Positions 7,561-17,546 of a stretch of DNA of 46,030 bases are shown here, piece by piece. The first letter of the stretch is position 1, and each line of letters begins with the position of its first letter. This DNA is from Ignavibacterium sp. Its GTDB lineage: Bacteria; Bacteroidota; Ignavibacteria; Ignavibacteriales; Ignavibacteriaceae. The stretch is taken from the NCBI GenBank assembly GCA_025056745.1, contig JANWVQ010000056.1:1-46030 (forward strand), given 5' to 3'. The translations under genes and the position numbers were made by a program. The notes beneath the pieces are model-generated. The model had not been told where the DNA came from. It made no database searches and worked only from the letters and a program-made list of their open reading frames with translations.

Positions 7561-8023
7561 TTTTTACTCCTTTAATTTGAAGTGTAATTTTGAGTGGTTT
7601 AATCATTTAATAACTTTATAAATTAACATTTCAAAATTACTGAAGGTTATAGTGAAAACAATAAGAAATTAAACTCTCAAAATATCTGTTAATTTTTATA
7701 AACTTTATAACCGAGTTTTAATAGGAATTAATTATTGGTTATTTAATCTAGAATAATGTTTATTACAAATTCTTTCATTAATAAAAAAAAGAATGTGTTT
7801 ACAAAGTTAATTTCGATACACAAAACTTAGTTTCAGTCAATTTCAAAAAAGAAATACATTTTATCAAATTAATAATCTGATAATTAGATTGATTCAAGAT
7901 AGATTTCAGAACAATTAATAATTTTTTCCATCTAAAAACATCGAAGAGTTTAATAATCTTTTATTGATTACTTAATTTTTTTTGCTTTATTTTAACAATA
8001 ATAATTTTATAAAAAGATGAGTT
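7561..8023. other. 463-bp divergent intergenic region
   Basis: AT-rich DNA lies between the aldehyde dehydrogenase (minus) and the secreted-protein gene (plus). Apart from the candidate ALDH promoter I see only A/T runs and a weak ATTCTTT...AAAGAAT inverted repeat near 7766-7795. There is no gene or RNA that I can support. Confidence 0.5.
7632..7661 (-). promoter_or_regulatory. Candidate promoter for the aldehyde dehydrogenase (TTGTTT-N16-TAATTTTG)
   Basis: TTGTTT (7661-7656) precedes TAATTTTG (7639-7632) with a 16-base spacer on the minus strand. This matches the Bacteroidota-type TTG/TAnnTTTG pattern and shares the exact TAATTTTG with the suf promoter. The leader would be about 65 bases. 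Confidence 0.4.
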
Positions 8024-8458
8024 ATGAAATATCTTTTAATTTTTCTATTTGCATTGAATATTACCTTATTTCCACAAGGTGAAGATAAGCATATATGGCG
8101 TCAGCTTGTAAGCGAGAGTGGAGAAAAGTTTTGGTATGATCCAACCACTTTCGATTCAGTTTCTAATGACAGGTTAGACGTTTGGATTTTAGAATCACAT
8201 AGACCACCACTTCGATTTGAAGGTATTGAAGCAGATGTTTATAGATCAAAAATTCTTTACACAATTAATTTACTTACTGCTAAATATGGTCTTAAAAAAA
8301 TACGCTACTATGGTTTAACAAATAAAGAACTTTATTCTTACGACTATGATATGTATATCTCCGATGATACTTTCTCTTTTCCATATCCTATAATAACTGG
8401 CTCTAAAATACACTTAGTCTTACAGGAATTTTTGAAGAAAAAAAGAATGCAGAGGTGA
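8024..8458 (+). CDS. Small secreted protein, surface-adhesin-E-like
   Basis: This 144-aa protein starts with a typical signal peptide (MKYLLIFLFALNITLFPQG), so it is probably exported to the periplasm or outer surface. The rest has the layout W-x-Q-L-V-x-E-S-G-E-K-F-W-Y-D-P followed by L-D-V-W-I-L. This is reminiscent of the surface-adhesin protein E domain seen in many short Proteobacterial and Bacteroidota exported proteins. That resemblance is weak and from memory. There is no lipobox cysteine and no T9SS tail. The stop overlaps the ribosome-binding site of the SET-domain gene, so the two are probably co-transcribed. Confidence 0.7.
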   Translation: MKYLLIFLFALNITLFPQGEDKHIWRQLVSESGEKFWYDPTTFDSVSNDRLDVWILESHRPPLRFEGIEADVYRSKILYTINLLTAKYGLKKIRYYGLTNKELYSYDYDMYISDDTFSFPYPIITGSKIHLVLQEFLKKKRMQR

Positions 8459-8466
8459 AGACTAAA

Positions 8467-8865
8467 ATGCAATTCAATGAAGAATTAATTGTAGTAAAAG
8501 AATCAACTTTGCACGGTAAAGGAATTTTTACTTCTGTCCCGATAAATAAAGGTACTATCATTATGAAAATTATTGGTGAAATCATCGATGAAGAAGAATG
8601 CATTAGGCGTGAGAATGAGGAAAATAATGTTTACATATTTTATAAAGATGACAATGTTTATATTGATGCCAAAAATTCAGAAAAGATAAAATATCTAAAT
8701 CACAGTTGTGATTGTAATTGTTATGTAGATGAAGATGAAAATGGTGATCTAATTCTCGTTGCCTTAAGAGATATTCAAAAGGACGAGGAACTTACAATTG
8801 ATTATGGTTATGAAGAAATTTATAATGATTGCAGTTGTAATGAATGCGATAATAAATCAAATTAA
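8467..8865 (+). CDS. SET-domain protein-lysine methyltransferase
   Basis: This is a 132-aa protein when started at the ATG at 8467, which follows AGAGGTG (8451-8457); an in-frame GTG at 8455 sits inside that site. It is essentially a bare SET domain: GKGIF (17-21), YLNHSCDCN (76-84, the NHSC S-adenosylmethionine/pseudoknot motif), EELTIDYGYE (107-116, with the catalytic Tyr region), and a short post-SET CSCNEC (122-127) that could hold zinc with Cys81. SET proteins methylate lysines. They are sporadic in bacteria, and the target here is unknown. Its 3' end overlaps clpS, on the opposite strand, by 4 bases. Confidence 0.88.
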   Translation: MQFNEELIVVKESTLHGKGIFTSVPINKGTIIMKIIGEIIDEEECIRRENEENNVYIFYKDDNVYIDAKNSEKIKYLNHSCDCNCYVDEDENGDLILVALRDIQKDEELTIDYGYEEIYNDCSCNECDNKSN

Positions 8866-9146
8866 GTAACAATCTGAGTATGCAAGGCAATTTCTTCCAA
8901 TATTGATGAAACTCTTAAGCATTCTGGTAAATCACCTTCAAACACAACTGCTTTTCCTTTAACGTGGACTTCAAAGGTAAGTGAACGAGCTTTTTCGTAT
9001 GAACATTTAATCGCTTTTATTAATTGAGCGATAACTTCATCAAATGAGTGCCAGTCATCATTATAAAGAATTACTCTACTTGCTAAACGTTCAACAGTTT
9101 CGGAATCTTCAATTATTTCTGGTTTTTGTTGTTTCTGAGTATCCAT
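8862..9146 (-). CDS. clpS: ATP-dependent Clp protease adaptor ClpS
   Basis: This 94-aa protein matches ClpS, the adaptor that hands N-degron substrates to ClpA/ClpC-ClpP. The conserved core RVILYNDDWHSFDEV (24-38) includes Asn29 and Asp30, which bind the substrate alpha-amino group. TFEVHVKGKAVV (57-68) carries the conserved His61. The N-terminal ~20 residues form the expected disordered tail that enters the ClpA pore. It is the last gene of the long minus-strand run and lies 11 bases after the TatD/radical-SAM gene. clpA is not in this window. Confidence 0.93.
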   Translation of the reverse strand: MDTQKQQKPEIIEDSETVERLASRVILYNDDWHSFDEVIAQLIKAIKCSYEKARSLTFEVHVKGKAVVFEGDLPECLRVSSILEEIALHTQIVT

Positions 9147-9157
9147 ATTGCCCTCAC

Positions 9158-10519
9158 CTAAAAATAATTTCTGATTCTAAATTCAGCTTTTATCTCATTT
9201 TCTACTAATTGTTTCGCTTTTGGTATTTCAACATCGTCAATATCAACAACGGTCATTATCACTTTATCAACATAATTAACAGACTCTTTGGCAAAATTAA
9301 TCATTCCATTAAAATAATCTTTATCAACTCTCATAAGTTTTGAATATTGATCAGCATCAGTAGAATTAAGACTGATTGATACTGTATCTATTTTACCTTT
9401 CATTTCAGGAATGATATTTCTCTTGTTTATAAAATTTCCGTGACCATTAGTATTTAATCTTGTTTTACCGCCATTTTTTTTAACATATTCAGCAACTTCT
9501 TTAACAACTTCCCATCTCAAAGTAGGTTCTCCGTAGCCACAAAAAACAATTTCATCGTATTTTGAAGGATCTCCGATTTCTCGAATATAAACATCCGCAG
9601 GAGGTTCTTCAGATTTTTTCATTCCTAAATTATAACCACTAATAAATGGATCAGTTTTTCTTCTACAAAAAATACAATCTGCATTACATCTGTTGGTAAC
9701 ATTGATATACAATGAATTTCCCAACTGATAAGTAAAACTTGTTTCTGGTTTTTTACCAATTCCAAAAATTCTAAATGCATTTAGAGATGTAATTTTTCCA
9801 ACACTTTCAACTGAAAGATTTTTAAGTTCTGATATAATATTTACAGTATTTATCAAATATGAGGGTTCATTTCTTTTGCCTCTATAAGGCATTGGACTCA
9901 TAAAAGGGGCATCAGTTTCAAGCAATAAATGATTTACATCTACTGCTTTTAATATCTCTCTTAGCTCATCAGACTTTTTATAAGTAACATTTCCAGTAAA
10001 TGAAATAAAATGATTCATTTTGATATAATCAATAGCATCATCTAAAGAGGCATTGAAACAATGAAATTGTGCTTTCAATCCTGTAGAGCAGTATGAACTT
10101 ATTATCTCAAACATATCACTATCGGAATCTCTATTATGAATAATGATTGGTAGTTCTAGTTCTAAGGCTAAATTTATTTGATCCTTAAATGCTTCAATTT
10201 GTTTTTCTTTAGGTGAAAAGTCATAGTAATAATCAAGTCCTATTTCTCCGATGGCGACAACTTTATTATGCTTACTTAATTGTTTTAATTCATTCAAAAT
10301 ACTTTTATCCCAGTTTTTAGTCTCGTGAGGATGAACTCCAACTGCAACATATATGAAATCATATTTTTCACTCAGAGTAATTGATTTTTTGGCCGTCTCA
10401 ATATCAGTTGAAGGAACTAAGATATAATCAATTGAATTTTCTTTAGCTCTCTTGATAACATCGTCTAAATCGTTTTGAAAATTATCATAAAAAAGATGTG
10501 CGTGAGTATCAATAAACAT
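9158..10519 (-). CDS. TatD-family metal-dependent nuclease fused to a radical SAM domain
   Basis: This is a 453-aa two-domain protein from the ATG at 10519, one base after the purM stop; a TTG at 10528 would add three residues but sits too close to AGGAGAAG. Residues 1-~255 are a TatD hydrolase with metal ligands His6 and His8, GEIGLDYYYD (Glu92), His128, His153 and Asp203. Residues ~265-453 are a radical SAM domain with C-x3-C-x2-C (Cys278, 282, 285; CNADCIFC) and FCGYGEPTLRW. A radical SAM family linked or fused to TatD is known to me by name (tatD_link_rSAM), but its reaction is not. It sits between purM and clpS. Confidence 0.88.
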   Translation of the reverse strand: MFIDTHAHLFYDNFQNDLDDVIKRAKENSIDYILVPSTDIETAKKSITLSEKYDFIYVAVGVHPHETKNWDKSILNELKQLSKHNKVVAIGEIGLDYYYDFSPKEKQIEAFKDQINLALELELPIIIHNRDSDSDMFEIISSYCSTGLKAQFHCFNASLDDAIDYIKMNHFISFTGNVTYKKSDELREILKAVDVNHLLLETDAPFMSPMPYRGKRNEPSYLINTVNIISELKNLSVESVGKITSLNAFRIFGIGKKPETSFTYQLGNSLYINVTNRCNADCIFCRRKTDPFISGYNLGMKKSEEPPADVYIREIGDPSKYDEIVFCGYGEPTLRWEVVKEVAEYVKKNGGKTRLNTNGHGNFINKRNIIPEMKGKIDTVSISLNSTDADQYSKLMRVDKDYFNGMINFAKESVNYVDKVIMTVVDIDDVEIPKAKQLVENEIKAEFRIRNYF

Positions 10520-10520
10520 A

Positions 10521-11516
10521 TCAAACAACTTCTCCTATGAGTAATGCGTGTTCATTCATTAAATGACAAAGGTCGAATAATTTTCTTTCATCTTTTGGTG
10601 AAATAATGATACATAAACCTATACCCATATTAAATACTTTTCTCATTTCTGATATTCTTAAATCACCAACTTTTTTAATCAATTGAAAAATTTGTGGTGG
10701 TGTCCAGTTACCCCAAAAAATATTTATCTTCAATCCATCTGGTATTATTCTCATAGTATTTGAAACTATTCCCCCACCAGTAATATGAGCTAATCCTTTA
10801 ATTTCTATTTCTTCTTTTAATGTTTTAATTAAACTTAGATATGATTTATGGACTCTTAAAAGTTCTTTCCATAAATGGTTATTGAGCTCAGGGATAAAAT
10901 CATCGAGGTTGTATTTTTTTAATAAAACCTTTCTAACGAGTGAATAACCATTTGTATGTAAACCGTTAGATGCAACACCAATAATAATATCTTTAGGCTT
11001 GATTTTAGAGCCATCTATTATTTTTGTTTTTTCAACTATTCCTACTATTGTTCCAGCAATATCATAATCTGATTCACTGTATAAACCAGGCATCTCGGCG
11101 GTCTCACCACCGATTAAAGCGCAGTTGTTTTCTCTACAAGCGATTGCAAAACCCTCTACAATTTTTTCAGCGACATCTGGATTTAATTTTCCTGTTGCAA
11201 AGTAATCAAGAAAAAATAATGGCTCTGCTCCACAAACTGCTATATCATTAACACAATGATTAACCAAATCCTGACCAATTGTATTATGAATATTTTTTTC
11301 AATTGCAATTTTTAACTTTGTTCCTACTCCATCTACGCTTGAAACCAATACTGGATTTTTATAATTAGAAAGGTTCAGTTCATAAAAACCGCCGAACAAT
11401 CCTATATCTGATAAAACATTTTTATTGAAAGTAGATTTGGCTAATTTTTTTATTTTTTGAACTGCTTTATCTCCTGCACTTATGTCAACTCCTGCTTTCT
11501 TATATGTCTCTGACAA
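10521..11516 (-). CDS. purM: Phosphoribosylformylglycinamidine cyclo-ligase (AIR synthetase)
   Basis: This 331-aa enzyme makes aminoimidazole ribotide from FGAM with ATP, step five of purine synthesis. Family motifs are YKKAGVDISAGD (5-16), SSVDGVGTKLKIA, QDLVNHCVNDI, FFLDYFATG, IGGETAEMPGLY and SNGLHTNGYSL. The start is a TTG with GGAG six bases upstream. No ATG is available, and the protein begins where the family normally begins, so the TTG looks genuine. The gene is not in a purine operon; it is coupled to the TatD/radical-SAM gene downstream. A 157-base AT-rich gap precedes it. Confidence 0.94.
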   Translation of the reverse strand: MSETYKKAGVDISAGDKAVQKIKKLAKSTFNKNVLSDIGLFGGFYELNLSNYKNPVLVSSVDGVGTKLKIAIEKNIHNTIGQDLVNHCVNDIAVCGAEPLFFLDYFATGKLNPDVAEKIVEGFAIACRENNCALIGGETAEMPGLYSESDYDIAGTIVGIVEKTKIIDGSKIKPKDIIIGVASNGLHTNGYSLVRKVLLKKYNLDDFIPELNNHLWKELLRVHKSYLSLIKTLKEEIEIKGLAHITGGGIVSNTMRIIPDGLKINIFWGNWTPPQIFQLIKKVGDLRISEMRKVFNMGIGLCIIISPKDERKLFDLCHLMNEHALLIGEVV

Positions 11517-11673
11517 AATATTCTCCGTTTTTCTTTCAAAAATAAATATTATAGTTCAAGTTTTTAATTTCAACTATTAATAATCATTATCAAAGTTTTG
11601 AATTTATTGTTTTAATAAAAATTTTTTATAAATATTAACTCAAAACATTAAAAATCACAAAAAGCACTTTACT

Positions 11674-12153
11674 TTAGTAAGAAAATTTCTTTTTTAATGC
11701 TTCTTGAACAACCGGTGGGACGAAGTTACTTACATCTGCTTTAAGAGATGCAAGGTTTCTAATGACAGTAGAATTCAAATAAGTATATCTTTCGTGAGGC
11801 ATCAGAAATATGGTTGTTATATCACCTGCTAATTTTCTGTTCATTAATGCCATTTGAAATTCAAATTCGAAATCACTTATTTGTCTTAAACCTCTTATAA
11901 TTCCAATTGCACCTACTTGTTTTGCGTGTTCGACTGTCAAACCATCAAATGAATCAACAACAACTTTATCAAACTCTTTTAGGCTTTCTCTTAGCATTTC
12001 AACTCTTTCTTCTGTTGTGAAAAGAGGAGTCTTTGAAGGATTTATTGCCACTGTGACAACAACTTGATCGAATAAATCCACTGCTCTTCTTACGATATCA
12101 ATATGACCGTTTGTTACAGGATCAAATGTCCCTGGATATATAACTTTTTTCAT
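11674..12153 (-). CDS. coaD: Pantetheine-phosphate adenylyltransferase
   Basis: This 159-aa enzyme transfers AMP from ATP to 4'-phosphopantetheine, the penultimate step of coenzyme A synthesis. The nucleotidyltransferase motif YPGTFDPVTNGHIDI (6-20, with His17) and the C-terminal LNSTVIRNLA (an ISSTxxR-type motif) are intact, and RGLRQISDFEFE matches the CoaD hexamer family. It lies 6 bases after rsmD, a pairing seen in many bacteria. Confidence 0.96.
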   Translation of the reverse strand: MKKVIYPGTFDPVTNGHIDIVRRAVDLFDQVVVTVAINPSKTPLFTTEERVEMLRESLKEFDKVVVDSFDGLTVEHAKQVGAIGIIRGLRQISDFEFEFQMALMNRKLAGDITTIFLMPHERYTYLNSTVIRNLASLKADVSNFVPPVVQEALKKKFSY

Positions 12154-12159
12154 AAGATT

Positions 12160-12723
12160 TTATGTTTTGTTTTGATTAGTAATTTCGTATAAACAGGCAT
12201 CACCAATTATTTTGAAAGGTTCTATTCCGAGTTCATTTATATCTTTGTTCTTTGTTTGAATCGATCTTTCTATTATCATCAAGGCTTCATCTTTCAACAA
12301 ATTATTTTTTTTTACATTCTCAACTACCGAATAAATATCATATTCAAAAAATGGTGGATCGGCTAAAATCAAATCATACTTTCCAGCTTTTTCTGACTTA
12401 GTAAAAAAATATGCTTCACTTCTAATAATCTTACAATGATTTTCTAAAGATAATGATTTAATATTTTCTTTAAGGTTAAAATAAATTTTCGTATTCTTCT
12501 CTACAAATGTTACTCTTTTAGCACCTCTACTTAAGCATTCAATACCAAGAGCTCCACTGCCAGAGTATAAGTCTAACACTTCAATTCCATCAAATGAAAT
12601 TTTATTATTCAAAATATTAAAAAGTGTTTCTCTTACTCTATCAGTGGTAGGTCTAATAAATTTTGATTGGGGGACATTTATCATTCTTCCCTTCAAATAA
12701 CCCGAGATTATTCTCATTCTCAT
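12160..12723 (-). CDS. rsmD: 16S rRNA (guanine(966)-N2)-methyltransferase
   Basis: This 187-aa protein has the RsmD layout. The N terminus MRIISGYLKGR is followed by RPTTDRVRETLFNIL (25-39), the S-adenosylmethionine loop DLYSGSGALGIE, and the catalytic DPPFF motif in place of the usual DPPY/DPPF. It methylates G966 of 16S rRNA (E. coli numbering) during 30S assembly. It is immediately upstream of coaD and 4 bases after the PilM-like gene, so it belongs to the same transcription unit. Confidence 0.94.
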   Translation of the reverse strand: MRMRIISGYLKGRMINVPQSKFIRPTTDRVRETLFNILNNKISFDGIEVLDLYSGSGALGIECLSRGAKRVTFVEKNTKIYFNLKENIKSLSLENHCKIIRSEAYFFTKSEKAGKYDLILADPPFFEYDIYSVVENVKKNNLLKDEALMIIERSIQTKNKDINELGIEPFKIIGDACLYEITNQNKT

Positions 12724-12727
12724 AGTT

Positions 12728-13654
12728 TTAATTAACTCTTAGCGCAATGCCTAATGAAGCTGCAAACGAATTGTATTTTTTCAGATAAGATTTGTTCTCA
12801 AATAATTCTTGTGAAACTTTTAGTTTATCAAAAGGATTAAACATTATAAAATCAATATTCAAAGATTTTCTTAATAATGAAACTAAATTTGAAGAAATAT
12901 CATCACCAGTTATAAAACTTGAATCAATAGAATCAGAATTTATTTTAGAGAAAATTTCAGAGTTGAATTCTTTATTCAATATCTCTGGCAAATCACCAAT
13001 TCTGTTATAATAGAACGACTTTATTTTAATTGCTTTATTACCATTATTTAAACAATACGCAGCTATATTTTTTTCTAAATAAATTATTAAATAATATCCT
13101 TTGCATAAAACCGAATTGCTACTGTTTACTGAAACGATTGATGCAGTAAGTGGATTGTCAATGTATAATAATTTCAATTGATTGTTTTGGGCAAAATTTT
13201 CTATTAAACTCAAGTATTGTTCTTCAATACCAAAGGCTATCGCCTCAGTGTATTTATTAAATTGATTTGGTTCTACTTTGTAATAGTGAACATTTAGTTT
13301 TTCATCTCTGAAGGGAAATAAAATTTTATATTGAATTTTCAAATCCTCAACAGCTTCTTGATAGCTTATTCTATTATCTAATGGTAGTTGAATAATTGAG
13401 AATAATTCTAATGGTAAACAGAAGGATATATAATTTGGATTTATTGAAGAATTTAATTGTAATTCCTGATAGGCGCTCTGTAAAAGAGCACCTATCTTTG
13501 AAACTTTATCACGTTCAAAATTTATTTCTTCGTTTAAATAAACTTCATCTACATTTACTAAATTTATTTCATTATTAACAACTGCAACTTCAGAAACTTG
13601 TAGTTTTGTTTTAGTTAAATTGAAGCCAGCATATCTATGTCCTGAAGAAGACAT
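12728..13654 (-). CDS. PilM-like actin-fold protein (type IV pilus/competence assembly)
   Basis: This 308-aa protein begins with HRYAGFNLTKTKLQVSEV, consistent with the first phosphate-binding strand of actin-like PilM proteins. It ends with NPFDKLKVSQELFEN followed by SFAASLGIALRVN, the typical PilM finish (NPF...A.A.GLALR). PilM is a cytoplasmic ATP-binding protein that docks under PilN/PilO at the inner membrane. There are no membrane segments here. The nucleotide-binding residues in the middle are poorly conserved, so it may be a divergent PilM that no longer binds ATP. Neighbours are a pilin-like and a ComEA-like gene upstream. The standard pilN/pilO/pilQ genes are absent. Confidence 0.6.
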   Translation of the reverse strand: MSSSGHRYAGFNLTKTKLQVSEVAVVNNEINLVNVDEVYLNEEINFERDKVSKIGALLQSAYQELQLNSSINPNYISFCLPLELFSIIQLPLDNRISYQEAVEDLKIQYKILFPFRDEKLNVHYYKVEPNQFNKYTEAIAFGIEEQYLSLIENFAQNNQLKLLYIDNPLTASIVSVNSSNSVLCKGYYLIIYLEKNIAAYCLNNGNKAIKIKSFYYNRIGDLPEILNKEFNSEIFSKINSDSIDSSFITGDDISSNLVSLLRKSLNIDFIMFNPFDKLKVSQELFENKSYLKKYNSFAASLGIALRVN

Positions 13655-13664
13655 CTTAGAATAA

Positions 13665-14234
13665 TTACTCCCAGGATGCAGTGTTTTTCAAAGCGTCGTT
13701 ATCAAGACTTCCAATTGTTCCATTTCCGTCAGGATCTTCGATATAATATCTTGTTCCAATTAAAGTTTTTACATCGACACGAAGGATTCGACCACTTGGA
13801 GTTACAACAGTATCTTTTGTGACAGTGGTATCGATTTTAACTATGAATCTTTGTCCTGTTCTAGGAGTTGTGAATAAACTTTCTGGTGTGAATTCTCCGT
13901 GAGATAATTTTACGAAAGGATCAGAAGGTTTCTTAGTTACTGGATCAATTCCTTTTCTAATACTATCAACAAATTTGTCATACTTTATGAAGTTAATAAG
14001 AGTATCGAGATTATCAGTAAAACGACCATATTTTTTCTGATAAAGAATTTCTGCGTGTTTAAGATTTGTCATTCTTAATCTGGATTCTTTTTTAATATAC
14101 TTTTCTCTTTCAATTATTTCTTGTGGATCGATAATAGCAACTTTTATCAAAATTCCGACAAGGATAATAATTACTGTATAAAGTGCAGCGTGCACATACC
14201 AAGGATCTTCATTTGAGTGGTTAATATTTGACAT
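13665..14234 (-). CDS. Membrane-anchored pseudopilin-like protein
   Basis: This is a 189-aa protein with one membrane segment at residues ~15-33 (ALYTVIIILVGILIKVAII), then a long amphipathic helix. RLRMTNLKHAEILYQKKYG followed by F-T-D-N-L-D-T-L-I-N-F-I matches the arrangement in pilin- or GspG-like proteins, where the helix leads into a small beta domain. There is no classical prepilin cleavage site (no Gly/Ala then Phe-x4-Glu), so it is probably an uncleaved inner-membrane protein. The C-terminal half is predicted beta-rich with a DPDGNG turn that could bind calcium. It sits between ComEA-like and PilM-like genes, which suggests a pilus or DNA-uptake role. Confidence 0.6.
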   Translation of the reverse strand: MSNINHSNEDPWYVHAALYTVIIILVGILIKVAIIDPQEIIEREKYIKKESRLRMTNLKHAEILYQKKYGRFTDNLDTLINFIKYDKFVDSIRKGIDPVTKKPSDPFVKLSHGEFTPESLFTTPRTGQRFIVKIDTTVTKDTVVTPSGRILRVDVKTLIGTRYYIEDPDGNGTIGSLDNDALKNTASWE

Positions 14235-14260
14235 TGTACCTCCGAAATTTAGAATTCTAA

Positions 14261-14746
14261 TTAAATGAAAATGTATTTAATTATTGTTTCAAACTTTTTA
14301 TCACCTATACCTTTTACTCTTTTTAATTCTTCAAGTTTCCGAAATTTACCAATTTTTTCTCGCATATTAATAATTGCCTCAGCTGTTTTTTCACCAATAC
14401 CAGGCAAACTCATCAATTGTTCTTTTGTAGCAGTATTTAAATTTATACTTTTTTCTTTAGGTAATATTTTTTTTGAAAATGATTTGAATTTTGTATTGTT
14501 AAAATCTAAAACTTCTTGTTTAGAAGCAACATTTGTTTGAAGATTTTCTAAATTATTTTCATCGTCATTATAAAAAAATAAACTGTCTTGGAATTCATAA
14601 CTAAACTTTTTTGTCAAATCAGTTTTGTTTGAAACATTAAAAATAAGATTAAGAGCTAATCCAAAAAGGAAAGATGCAGTTACGAAAAGCAACAATCTAA
14701 ACTCTGTTGGAGTGAGTCCAAATTTGTAGGAGATATTAAATGCCAT
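14261..14746 (-). CDS. ComEA-like helix-hairpin-helix DNA-binding protein
   Basis: This 161-aa protein has one N-terminal membrane helix (residues ~16-37), a polar linker (40-98), and a C-terminal tandem helix-hairpin-helix domain. That domain starts INLNTATKEQLMSLPGIGEK, with hairpins LPGIGEKTA (114-122) and VKGIGDKKF (144-152). This is the ComEA architecture: a membrane-anchored receptor for double-stranded DNA in natural transformation. Many non-competent bacteria keep short ComEA-like proteins, so uptake is not proven. It lies 12 bases after dnaJ and 26 bases before the pilin-like gene. Confidence 0.85.
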   Translation of the reverse strand: MAFNISYKFGLTPTEFRLLLFVTASFLFGLALNLIFNVSNKTDLTKKFSYEFQDSLFFYNDDENNLENLQTNVASKQEVLDFNNTKFKSFSKKILPKEKSINLNTATKEQLMSLPGIGEKTAEAIINMREKIGKFRKLEELKRVKGIGDKKFETIIKYIFI

Positions 14747-14758
14747 TTTAAGTAATTA

Positions 14759-16488
<1,730 letters not shown>

Positions 16489-16496
16489 ATAACCTC

Positions 16497-17546
16497 CTAT
16501 CTATTTTGAGCTCCTAAAAAATTAGATAATGTTTCTGATATGAAACCAACTATTGATATAATTTTTGAATATTCCATTCTCTTAGGACCTATAATTCCTA
16601 AAATTCCTTTTACTTCACCAATGTTATATTCTTTGGTAACGAGACTATACTCATAAAATTTTTCGTGTAAATTTTCTTTCCCGATTTTGACAATAACCGA
16701 ATCTTTTGTTTCTTCCTTATGCTGCTCAAGAATATGAATGACTACATCTTTATTTTCTATCAACTCAATGATACTTTCAAACTTCTCAGGGTCTTCAAAC
16801 TCAGGCTGGTGAAGAATGTTTTTAGCACCAGTCATAATTATTCGATCATCTTTAATAGTATCAGAAAAAACTTTATTTGCATATTCTAAAAAGAGACGAA
16901 TTATTGGTTTTTCATCATTTTCAACATCTTTAAAGCGTTCTGAAAAGGTGGATTTAATTTGTTTAAATGTTAAGCCACATAACTTTTCATTCAACTTACT
17001 TTCTACTGATTCCAAAACAGAGCTATTAATTTCTGAATCCATCTCTAATGTAACTGTTTTGATCAGTCCAGAGGTAACACTTATTACGACCAATAATCTT
17101 TTACTTGTAATTTCAATTAACTGGATTTTATTTAGGACAGCGTCATCTAACGCAGGATAGGATACACAAGCAATCTGCCGAGTTACTTGACTTAAAATGT
17201 TAGAAGCAACTTTTATTAACTCATCAGGATCATTGGATATATTTTTAAGTTTATCTTCGATTGATTTTTTTTCTAATTCATTCAATTTCGGTTGAGGCAT
17301 TAAAGCATCAACGTAATATCGATATCCTTTATCGGTTGGAATTCTTCCAGCAGATGTATGTGGATGATCAATGTAACCTGACTCCTCCAAATCAGCCATT
17401 ACATTTCTAATTGTAGCCGGTGAAAATCCAATCTCGTATTTTTTGGAAATAAAACGAGAACCAACCGGCGTTGCGGTCAGAATAAACTGTTGGATTATAG
17501 ATTTAAGTATTAATTTCTCTCTTTCGTTTAATTCTTCGTGAATCAT
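16497..17546 (-). CDS. hrcA: Heat-inducible transcription repressor HrcA
   Basis: This 349-aa protein matches HrcA. The N-terminal winged helix includes FILTATPVGSRFISKKY and FSPATIRNVMADLEESGYI, followed by HPHTSAGRIPTDKGYRYYVD (57-76). The C-terminal GAF-like domain ends near VKGILGIIGPKRMEYSKIIS. HrcA normally binds the CIRCE inverted repeat (TTAGCACTC-N9-GAGTGCTAA). I find no CIRCE anywhere in this window, including just upstream of hrcA, so its targets are presumably elsewhere, for example groESL. A TATATTTG at 17575-17568 could be a -7 element, but no good -33 accompanies it. Confidence 0.96.
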   Translation of the reverse strand: MIHEELNEREKLILKSIIQQFILTATPVGSRFISKKYEIGFSPATIRNVMADLEESGYIDHPHTSAGRIPTDKGYRYYVDALMPQPKLNELEKKSIEDKLKNISNDPDELIKVASNILSQVTRQIACVSYPALDDAVLNKIQLIEITSKRLLVVISVTSGLIKTVTLEMDSEINSSVLESVESKLNEKLCGLTFKQIKSTFSERFKDVENDEKPIIRLFLEYANKVFSDTIKDDRIIMTGAKNILHQPEFEDPEKFESIIELIENKDVVIHILEQHKEETKDSVIVKIGKENLHEKFYEYSLVTKEYNIGEVKGILGIIGPKRMEYSKIISIVGFISETLSNFLGAQNR

